NCBI GenBank assembly: GCA_004194705.1
Contig: SADC01000904.1
Coordinates: 670,700-734,699 of the forward strand
DNA length: 64,000 nucleotides
Direction: 5' to 3'
DNA from: Ditylenchus dipsaci
Lineage: Eukaryota; Nematoda; Chromadorea; Rhabditida; Anguinidae
Of the stretch, positions 55,401-64,000 are shown one piece after another. The notes under the pieces are model-generated. The model did no database searches, had not been told where the DNA came from, and saw only the letters and a program-made list of their open reading frames with translations. A program made the translations under genes and the position numbers. Positions within the stretch are counted from its first letter, which is position 1, and each line of letters opens with the position of its first letter.

Positions 55401-56355
55401 CGTTAATTTTATTTCTTTCGTGTCGAAAGAGTCGTTTTATGTACGCCAACTTTGCAGAAAAGTGACCCCTAAGGGCAGTTTTAGCCGGAGAATCCGAATC
55501 TGGTCTCAGAATTTGCTAACGGGCCTTTTAAGATGGGTTTTGATCACAGATTCGCAAAAGTCCGGAAATTTCAAAATTTGGGTTAATTCAATTGCTATTG
55601 GGTCAAGTCCAGCAAGTGCAAGAGAAGTATAGGCATGTAATATGTCATTTAAAAGCCCTTGTCCTGCTCTACATTTTGGTATAAAGATTGTTTAAGATAA
55701 CCCACAAGACTTGCGTTTTACAGCTCATTAAAAAAATAATTGTGCTTAAAAAATGTTCAAAACATCCGGTTTCAAAAATCGCAAATTTAACCCCATTTAA
55801 GGGCTGATTAGCCAATTCTGCTGAGAAATTCGGATTCAGCATTCAAAACTGCACCAGAATATACCGCTCTTACAGGCCGTCTTTCTAGTGTTAAGTTCCA
55901 AGTAATCAAAAAAAGAGTTTGAAATCTTTTCATCATCCCATCTTCAAACACTTGAATAACCTATAATTTTTCAGTAGTTAATGATTTAAAAATCATTGGA
56001 GCTCACTGCGGAAAACCTTCCAAACTACCTAAAGAGTTTTTAGACTTTGTGGAAGACTCCAAATCTAAAGGTAATTGTCACATAATTTTTTTTTCTTAGC
56101 TCTTTTTCATTGTAGGCACAATTTACATTGCTTTTGGAACTATAGTGCCATGGGACTCAGCGCCAGAAGAAATTAAAACTGTATTTTTTGACGCCTTGGA
56201 CCAATTAGTAGACTACCGAATTATATTTGCCTACAATGGTCAATTCCCAGACAGACCACTGCCACCACATCTGAAACTAGTCAAATGGGCTCCTCAACTG
56301 GACATACTTCAACACTCCAACACCAAATTGTTTCTTACCCATGGAGGGCTCAAAA
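52496..56355 (+). CDS. UDP-glycosyltransferase exons 1-7, copy 2, with indels
   Basis: Exons: 52496-52634, 52692-52911, 53500-53665, 53712-53850, 53908-54036, 55975-56070, 56116-56355. Compared with copy 1 the differences are nearly all deletions of 1-3 nt: exon 1 (CCTTG for CCCTTG), exon 2 (six bases net, e.g. GAACTCATC for GAACATCTCATC), exon 4 (two G), exon 7 (one G at the donor). Exons 3, 5 and 6 are unchanged in length. Function as for copy 1. C-terminal exons are again absent. Reading as a pseudogene or as unpolished sequence are both possible; substitutions are very few, which favours the latter. Confidence 0.75.
53133..53293. mobile_element. pogo-like MITE (copy 2)
   Basis: Same element as 42778-42940. 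Confidence 0.75.
54755..55890. mobile_element. piggyBac-like foldback element (copy 2, 1.1 kb)
   Basis: TTAA at 54751-54754 and 55891-55894; ends and arms as in 44406-48032 but with a satellite of only about 100 bp. Confidence 0.8.
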
Positions 56356-56369
56356 GTATGGAAAAATAT

Positions 56370-56593
56370 ACACCGTATTTCTTCTAATAGGGCGTTATTT
56401 TTTCAAACCTCTAAAAGTCAGGAAAATTTAAAGTCAAAAATTTTCGGGTAATCAACAAAATCCAAGAGCTCGCAGGAGTTAGGAAAATGCAGCAAGCAGA
56501 TTTGCAAAATTTTTTATCTGGGCTGAGATATAGGTCCTCAAAATTGATGGTCGGTCTTCATTAGAGAATGGGCCTTATTAGAGGAAATAGGGC
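56370..56593. mobile_element. TACCGTATT-family MITE after exon 7 (copy 2)
   Basis: Same as 48514-48737. Confidence 0.6.
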
Positions 56594-57025
56594 AAGTTAT
56601 AAAAGGGCTATCTCATTATTGACAGGGTGCCCCGAAAATTTGCGATTAACTTTTTTTTATATCTAAATTCTGTAAACTAAGATCAGCTTACAAAAAATTT
56701 ATACAAAAAGTCCTAAAGATCATTTCAAAAAAAAAGCACGGAGCTGAGATGCTGTTTTTTTCGGCTATCCACAAGCACGGTGACTGATTTTTTTTAAAGT
56801 GGTTGGCATCTCGTTCGGTCGTTGAATTTTCAAACTTGGTCGTACTCGTACTTCGCGTCGTCACCTCTTTTTGCTATCGTATTTCGTACTCGTAGTACGA
56901 GCTAAAACGAGTCGTAGTTGTGATCCTAATTTTGTCGGACTTGACTTTTCCGGTCGTACTTCTGTCGTACCATTTTTAAAATTTTGCATGCTTTTTTAAT
57001 GTATTTGATGAAAATTTAGTTTATA

Positions 57026-57270
57026 TACCGTATAACCTCTATTAAACGGGCACCCCTACAGTTAACGTTTTTCAAATTTGCTTTGCTTTTTTAACCCCAA
57101 TATTGTTTATTTTTGGAAACGGACGACCACTCATTTTGTAGAGTTTGTGAAGCTCTACAAAATGAGTGGTCATCCGTTTCCAAAAATAAACAATATTGGG
57201 GTTAAAAAAGCAAAGCAAATTTGAAAAACGTTAACTGTAGGGGTGCCCGTTTAATAGAGGTTATACGGTA
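57026..57270. mobile_element. Perfect-palindrome MITE, TACCGTATA end (copy 2)
   Basis: TACCGTATAACCTCTATTAA to TTAATAGAGGTTATACGGTA. Arms match better than in copy 1, which lacks a C in the left arm. Confidence 0.8.
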
Positions 57271-57281
57271 ATGGTGTTAGG

Positions 57282-57478
57282 CAGGGCTGCCATCTCAAAA
57301 TTAAAAAAAAAGGACATTTGGTCAAAAAACAGGAATTTGAAGGAAAAAGTCAATTTTATCTAGTGCTTATTGCCATTTTGAGCAAAAAAAAAAGATTTTG
57401 ACTAAAACCTCAAAAATAAAAAAGATTTGGTGTCCCAAAAAGGACAAATCTTTTTAAAAAGGACAAATGGCAGCCCTG
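57282..57478. mobile_element. hAT-type MITE, perfect 8 bp target duplication (copy 2)
   Basis: CAGGGCTGCCATC and ATGGCAGCCCTG ends, flanked by GTGTTAGG at 57274-57281 and 57479-57486. Confidence 0.87.
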
Positions 57479-57780
57479 GTGTTAGGCCAAACAAGACCAT
57501 CTTATAGTGTGAAATTTAGCTCGATAGAAAAAAGAAAATTTTGAGATACAAGCTACTTTTGAAAAAAAAATTGAATTCTGAAAAAACGAAGGTTGGCAAA
57601 GAGGTGGTCAAAACCCTTTATTTTACAATGATTATACACAAAACTTACAGATAGGGTACATCTACTGTTTTGTATCTAGTCTCGCGTGGAAATGCTCAAA
57701 ATTCCAATTAAAAGACATTTAAAGGCTGCTGGTTTAAAATCTATCTTTTTGTTCTTTTTCTCACCCCTCGGTTAATTTGT

Positions 57781-58776
57781 CGACGCTACTGTCATATACC
57801 CCCCCCCCAAAAAGCTACTGTAATATACCCCCCCCCCAAAATCGACTTTTTTGGGAGTGTCTAAAAACCATTTTATGCAATAATTTTGCCATAAAGGGAC
57901 CAGAAAAGCAGTTTAAAAGGGATTATGGGCTGTATTGGGAGGGGAAGGAATAATACAGGGGCCACTTTTTTTAGCTGCTTTACCATGTTTTTCAACTCGG
58001 GCCGTGGCAAAATAGACTCTATATGCATTTTATGATCAAGTGTACTTCTCGGAATCATGTCTAAGGTAAGTGCGTGCGCGCATCTCTAACTCTCAAGCAC
58101 CTGCGCCCCCTTCGGGGCCCCTTCGGGGGCGCAGGGGGCTTGGGGGCTTGGAGTTGAGATGCGCACACCCACATACCTTAGACACAAATCACTCGAAAGT
58201 GACTCTGGATGCATGAGAAAACATGCATACCATAGTTATTTATGCGGTAGGCCCCAGTATTCAAATATGTTCAACATCTTTATTTTCTCGCCGGAGAGCA
58301 TTTCCCCTCGTTTACAAGGCCGGGTCAGAGACCCAACATCCAAAAATTCAGCCTAGCACTCAAAAAGTGCTAGGGCAAGATGTAAACCGCGGGGTCCACC
58401 CCGCTGATCTGCATGGTCAATTAAAAGTACTCATACTTATGCCTGCACCACAAGTTCCTGGGTTTGAAAGTACTCTTAGACGCTTAGAGAATTAGTACTC
58501 TAAGGATCCCAACCATCTCGAGAAGTGGCCCTGTATTATTCCCTTCCCCTCCCAATACAGCCCGCAATCCCATTTAAATTGCTTTCTGGTCCTTTATGGC
58601 GAAATTATTGTGTAGAAATGGTTTTTGACCATCCCTAAAAAAGTCGGTTTTGGGGGGGGGGGTATATTACAGTAGGTCGATTTTTGGGGGGGGGGGGGTA
58701 TTTACAGTAGCGCTTTTTGGGGGGGGGGGTATATTACAGTAGCGCTTTTGGGGGGGGGGTATATTACAGTAGCGCC
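57781..58776. repeat. 1 kb inverted repeat with G-run minisatellite (copy 2)
   Basis: As 49919-50923, with different G-run lengths in each unit. Confidence 0.8.
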
Positions 58777-59029
58777 AATTTTTCAGTAACTGAATTGAAT
58801 TTATTAAAATAATTCATAAGACTTATTTATTGTCAGAAACTGTCTTAATTTTAAATTTGCTGCAAATAACTGTCAAAATATAAAACACAGCTCCAAGCCA
58901 TATGATTTGGTTTATATTCTTTCTACCTATTTTATTGAATTTTTAAAAGATGATAGCAAATTTCTTAACTCAGAACTACATAAAAAATCTCTGCAGTGTT
59001 TTCGTATCAAAATTAATTCAGAAAAGTGG

Positions 59030-59191
59030 TACAGCTGAACCTCGGTTATGCGGCACCCTGGGGCCGGCTTCAGGGTGCCGGATAACTGGATTGTCAGTTG
59101 ACAGAGAATGAGCCAAATAAAGTACATTTAAGGTGCCAGATAACCGAGGGCGCCGTATACTGGAGTGCCAGATAACCAAGGTTCAACTGTA
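59030..59191. mobile_element. pogo-like MITE with GCCGGATAAC repeats (copy 2)
   Basis: Same as 51177-51338. Confidence 0.7.
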
Positions 59192-60323
59192 GCTGAGTTT
59201 TCAGTTTGTTTATGTTGTATTTATATTTCGGTGAAAAAAACATAGATTGATGCAGAATTAAAAGTTGCGTCGATACGTATTTTTTTTTTGACATTTTGAA
59301 GATTTGTTGTCTCGAACGGAATTTGAAATTTGACAGTGATTTCTAACTTCGGAGAGTAGCTTTATAAGTAAATCGACCATGTTGAACACGAATCCTGTGT
59401 CAGAATTGATGATTAAAAGAATAAAAAGTTTTACGTCAAAAGGTTTTTTTAAATAATTTTATTCACTTTTCATTTCCATGTTCTTCGTATTTTCTTGTAA
59501 ATATCAAAAATCCGAAATGCTCTTTAGTAGAGATTTTCATGGGCTTTCGAGTGGTATACCTCGTTTTGCAAACTGAATCTTGTACAAAAAATCCTTGGGT
59601 TTTAACCATTCTGATTTCTGAAAAATGGATCTTTTCTTACTTTTTAGTTTTTCTAAATTCTAAGCTGCTCACAGCTCTACAATGACACATTCGAAAGCTA
59701 AGATCTAGGGCTATCAAATAAATAAAAAAGTTCAAATAACTTCTAAATTTCTTTAACGAGATATAAAGACTTTTATTCACTCAAGCCTTAATTTTAACAA
59801 TTCTTTTAAATGGCTTGTTTGAGCATGTTTTATTTATATTTTGGTAAAAATAAAAAACACAGATTGACGCAGAATGAAAAGATACGTCGATATATACAAC
59901 ATCACAGTCAGCCGTTCACGTGTTAAAATAGATTAGGTCAAGTTTAAGAAATGATAGGTCTTCATGATTGATCAACCCGACTTTCGCAAGGTTAGAACAA
60001 TGGCATAGTCTCCAGTTCTGATGCTTGTGGGAGAAAATTATTTTTATTAGATCAAGGTCAACCAGCGTATCCTCTTGTGTCAGCAAAATATGAAATCGGT
60101 CAAAACTAGAGCCAAACCGTTTTTTTTTGAAAAATAGTTTACAGATTCGGATTCTCTAGGAAATTCTGCATTTTAAGGTAAAATATCCCAGGCAGTCTTT
60201 CTCGTGTTGAAAATCCAATATGAATATGAATTCAAAAATTAAAAATCCAAGGATTCTAAGGGTGGTATTTCATGTTTATTTATCGGAATTTGTTTACGTG
60301 TTCGTAATGTCTCATCGTGTAAA

Positions 60324-60329
60324 TTGCAG
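60324..60329 (+). promoter_or_regulatory. Trans-splice acceptor TTGCAG (copy 3)
   Basis: Identical context to copies 1 and 2. Confidence 0.55.
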
Positions 60330-60334
60330 CAAAC

Positions 60335-63300
60335 ATGAAAGTATCCAGCTCATGCCTCTTATTTTTGACTATTTGGCTGATCAATATAACTGGTGTAAAT
60401 GCTGGTCGTATTCTGGTGGTGTGGCTCCAGACATTAAAAGCCATCTGGGCAGTATGATGCCCTTGCTCAAAAAGTAAGCGAAGACCTACAAAACATATTA
60501 CTTTTATCCTAATTCCATTGGCTCGGTTTAGGTTAGCAAGTGCTGGTCACCAAATCACCATCTTCCATGCCACTTCAGATAAGGCCACTGATTTTGGCAC
60601 GAACATCTCATCTGTTCATGTCAAATTGAAAAAGAGGATAAAACAAGAATTAACACAATGATCTGGACTCAAAGTCTGCATGCGCACATGATTGGTATGG
60701 TTTACACCAAATCTCTGGCGCTTTTACAGGCTTTCTTACAAAATTCTGAAAATGTAAGTTTTTAGTTTTTTACAATAATTTTAATTTCGAACCAGGAAAC
60801 AGCAGGATGTTATGGTTTTTTTCAATTGTTTTTCAATTTTTTTACTTCAGAACACTCTTCTACGCTTTTTTTCTCTTTTTTCAAATGATCAGTCTTGTCT
60901 CTCCCATTCGAGATCTTACTACAAAATGAGATTAAATTTGCTAATTTGTGACAAAACCTTTTGACTAAAAGGTTTGTACAGTCGAGGCTCGATGTAACGC
61001 GACGCTGAATATACCGCGACCCTTGAAATGATTCCAACAAAGGAAGTTAGTCAAATTACATTCGATATAACGAGACCCTGATATATCGCGACCTTTTTCC
61101 GGTCCCGAGGGGTCGCGTATATCAAAACTCGACTGTAGAGGCAAAAACGTCATAGTCACATATTTAGTGCAAAGCGGTACAAAAATTCGTAGCTAGTAGG
61201 GTGCCAACCACATGATGTTAAAAATCTTTTCGGTGTTTCGGTGTCAGGGTTTTTTTTGACTACCTAGGATGTTAAAATAAATCATGCCAAGTTATTATTA
61301 TGCCCCACCATTCTCAACAAGCGAATACTTAATTTTACAGATAAAAGAGACTCTGAACACAAGTATGACCTAATCATAGCCAGTGCCCTCTTTAACGTCC
61401 ACTTCTTTGCCTTTGCCGAAATACTAAAACTTCACCAGAATGTGCCTATTATAATCTTTGCTAGCAGCAATTTCTTCAGTTCAGATGCCTACCACAATGC
61501 TTTGGGTACTTACCAAGCCTAATCACTTAACACTAAAACCACATTGTTTAGCTCAAAACTGGGTGAGCTCGCCTCACATGTTCGGGTTTGAGCCTGAGGA
61601 TGACTGGACACATTTGAAACTTCTAGATTTATGACTAGACTAGTCAATGTGGGTGAACATCTGGGAAATTAGCTTCAATGGGTTATGTTGGTCAGTACAC
61701 TTAGGTTGAATGAGTTTTTTTGGGAAGTATACCTGCTATTTTCAGACAATGTAGTGCTATCCCCAAGTGGCTAAACTTACTACAAAAAAGGACTTCGGTT
61801 TTTTGAAGATGTACAAACAGTCATCTCTTAAAATTTCTGATATGATCATACTTGGGACTTCCAGCTAGTAGGTTTCTTAATTGACAGAAAGTTTCTGTTT
61901 CAGTTAAATTATCAAATTAAAAATGATCTCACTTTATGGCGTGGAGTCAAATATCATAATCTTCTGAATATGACAATGCTCTCAAGATTTAACAGAAGCA
62001 TTTTAAACTCAAGTACCACCTTAACACATAAGGATGTGTTTATACAACTTTAAAATCTGAAGGAACATTCAGGTCAACAATAACTTTTCGCAGATAGAAC
62101 TCTTCATAAGATGACTTTGTAGATTTTTTTTGTCGATGAACATGAAAAATTGATCGAACATCTCTCATCGCTGTCATCCGCGATCTTCTTGGCTACATCA
62201 TCAATTTGCAGCTTGCTTACATGATATCCTCAGAATATCCAAAGATAAAATTTGTAATATGTCAAAAACCTCTTAAATTCAACTGTAAAATATTGAATTA
62301 TTCATTAAATTCCCGAATTTTTTCCTTGCAAATTCCTTTTTGTAAGAATTTAACTTAAAAGGCAGAGTAACACTAATGGCGTAGCTCAAAAATGCCAAAA
62401 TTAATCTTTTTCGACGTTTAGCGGCCAAGACATGCTTAGTGTGGTCTCATGCTTAGGCGGCTTTTAGGTGGCGGTCGACACTTTGTCGGAAAAAATGTTC
62501 GACCAAAATTTGACTTTTTGGCTAAGTATTGATGATACAGTCTTTTTTTTAGTTTAAGTTAAGTTTTTTAACACTAGAAGACGGCTGTAAGAGCGGTATA
62601 TTCTGGTGCAGTTTTGAATGTGAATCGAATTCTCAGCAGAATGGCTAATCAGCCTTAAATGGGGTTAATTTGCGATTTTTTGAAACCGGATGTTTGAACA
62701 TTTTTTAAGCACAATTATTTTTTTAATGAGCTGTAAAACGCAAGTCTTGTGGTTATCTTAAACAATCTTATACAAAATGTAGAGCAGACAAGGGCTTTTA
62801 AATGACATATTACGCTATACTTCTCTTGCACTTGCTGGACTTGACCAATAGCAATTGAATTAACCCAAATTTTGAAATTTCCGACTTTTGTGAGCCAAGA
62901 GAACACCAATATATATGTATATATGTATAATGTATATATGTATATATGTAATATGTATTATATATGTATATATGTATATATATGTATATGATATATATAT
63001 GTATATGGTGTTCTATTGGCTCACATTCTGTCCGAAGTGAGCAAGCCATAAACACGTGCGAGTATGTTTTTATGTTATTATTTTTAACGTAAACTAGTTT
63101 TTATAGAACTGCAACAGAACACATAAACACATTCAAAAACACATTATACTGTGGTCAAAAGCAAAATTTGGTTTTGAGCAAATAACTTAGCAAAGCGTTA
63201 ATTTTATTTCTTTCGTGTCGAAAGAGTCGTTTTATGTACGCCAACTTTGCAAAAGTGACCCCTAAGGGCAGTTTTAGCCGGAGAATCCGAATCTGGTCTC

Positions 63301-64000
63301 AGAATTTGCTAACGGGCCTTTTAAGATGGGTTTTGATCACAGATTCGCAAAAGTCCGGAAATTTCAAAATTTGGGTTAATTCAATTGCTATTGGGTCAAG
63401 TCCAGCAAGTGCAAGAGAAGTATAGGCATGTAATATGTCATTTAAAAGCCCTTGTCCTGCTCTACATTTTGGTATAAAGATTGTTTAAGATAACCCACAA
63501 GACTTGCGTTTTACAGCTCATTAAAAATAATTGTGCTTTAAAAAATGTTCAAAAACATCCGGTTTCAAAAATCGCAAATTTAACCCCATTTAAGGGCTGA
63601 TTAGCCAATTCTGCTGAGAAATTCGGATTCAGCATTCAAAACTGCACCAGAATATACCGCTCTTACAGGCCGTCTTTCTAGTGTTAAGTTCCAAGTAATC
63701 AAAAAAAGAGTTTGAAATCTTTTCATCATCCCATCTTCAAACACTTGAATAACCTATAATTTTTCAGTAGTTAATGATTAAATCATTGGAGCTCACTGCG
63801 GAAAACCTTCCAAACTACCTAAAGAGTTTTTTAGACTTTGTGGAAGACTCCAAATCTAAAGGTAATTGTCACATAATTTTTTTTTCTTAGCTCTTTTTCA
63901 TTGTAGGCACAATTTACATTGCTTTTGGAACTATAGTGCCATGGACGGACTCAGCGCCAGAAGAAATTAAAACTGTATTTTTTGACGCCTTGGACCAAAT
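60335..64000 (+). CDS. UDP-glycosyltransferase exons 1-7, copy 3, partial and indel-rich
   Basis: Exons: 60335-60473, 60532-60753, 61341-61505, 61552-61690, 61746-61867, 63768-63861, 63907 to the window edge. Net length changes relative to the intact reading are -1, -4, -1, -2, -7 and -2, and exon 7 has a short insertion (ATGGACGGACT for ATGGGACT) near 63942. Almost no substitutions accompany them. Exon 7 is cut by the window; whether exons 8-9 follow is unknown. If the array is real, this copy would be the one best placed to own the C-terminal exons. Confidence 0.7.
60977..61137. mobile_element. pogo-like MITE (copy 3)
   Basis: Same element as 42778-42940 with small deletions. Confidence 0.7.
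62572..63683. mobile_element. piggyBac-like foldback element (copy 3, 1.1 kb)
   Basis: TTAA at 62568-62571 and 63684-63687. The left arm has many 1-nt deletions (e.g. ACTAGAAGACGGCTG), the right arm few, although the two arms should match each other. Confidence 0.78.

Larger units (their letters stand above)
51434..59287 (+). repeat. Tandem unit, copy 2 (about 7.85 kb)
   Basis: Starts TTTTTGACATTTTGAAGATT, corresponding to the centre of the 41.07 kb palindrome, and matches copy 1 throughout apart from the satellite and scattered 1-3 nt indels. Confidence 0.85.
59288..64000 (+). repeat. Tandem unit, copy 3 (runs off the window)
   Basis: Starts TTTTTGACATTTTGAAGATT like copy 2. Indels relative to copies 1 and 2 are clearly more frequent than between those two. 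Confidence 0.85.

Overview
The window looks like an intron-rich, AT-rich animal chromosome, most probably a nematode. The evidence is: introns of about 45-60 bp with TTTTCAG/TTTTTAG/TTTACAG acceptors; five gene starts preceded by TTGCAG only 5 nt before the ATG, as expected for spliced-leader trans-splicing; nematode-like UDP-glycosyltransferases (UGTs); one eukaryotic tRNA-Ser; and a very dense load of palindromic, terminal-inverted-repeat (TIR) elements. No bacterial or phage features, CRISPR array or rRNA were seen. Species is not identifiable from the sequence alone.

Layout. 1-5.5 kb: two short exons of an unrecognised minus-strand gene, several foldback repeats, and a 2.05 kb Mutator-like (MULE) transposon with 42 bp hairpin TIRs and a decayed transposase. 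6.5 kb: tRNA-Ser(CGA). 7.6-17.7 kb: two head-to-tail UGTs of one subfamily, a truncated 5' fragment (7593-9698) and a complete but frameshifted gene (10302-17694) whose 2.5 kb intron holds a SCHIP-1-like coiled-coil gene copy and a MITE. 17.9-18.8 kb: an 840 bp palindrome. 19.4-24.2 kb and 26.8-35.9 kb: two 9-exon UGTs of a second subfamily. The second is intact (508 codons); the first has three 1-nt deletions. Their first and last exons are nearly the same while the middle has diverged. Their long introns are filled with unrelated nested inverted repeats, minisatellites and, in the second gene, a 1.1 kb TIR element carrying a 121-codon glycoprotein-like frame. 36-41.7 kb: gene-poor, hAT-type MITEs with 8 bp target duplications and a 1.3 kb palindrome. 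41.07-64 kb: three direct copies of one unit, each with exons 1-7 of a third UGT but no exons 8-9. They differ mainly in an (8-bp)n satellite (2.6 kb in copy 1, about 0.1 kb in copies 2 and 3) and in single-base indels that become more frequent toward the window end.

How it fits together. All recognisable host genes apart from the SCHIP-1-like copy, the tRNA and the unknown exons are UGTs: ER-membrane enzymes that conjugate sugars to small lipophilic molecules, typically for detoxification. The locus reads as a UGT cluster expanding by tandem duplication and gene conversion while its introns soak up MITEs. The indel-only differences between repeat copies raise a real possibility that part of the 3' array, and many of the frameshifts, come from uncorrected long-read sequence; this should be settled before any copy is called a pseudogene.
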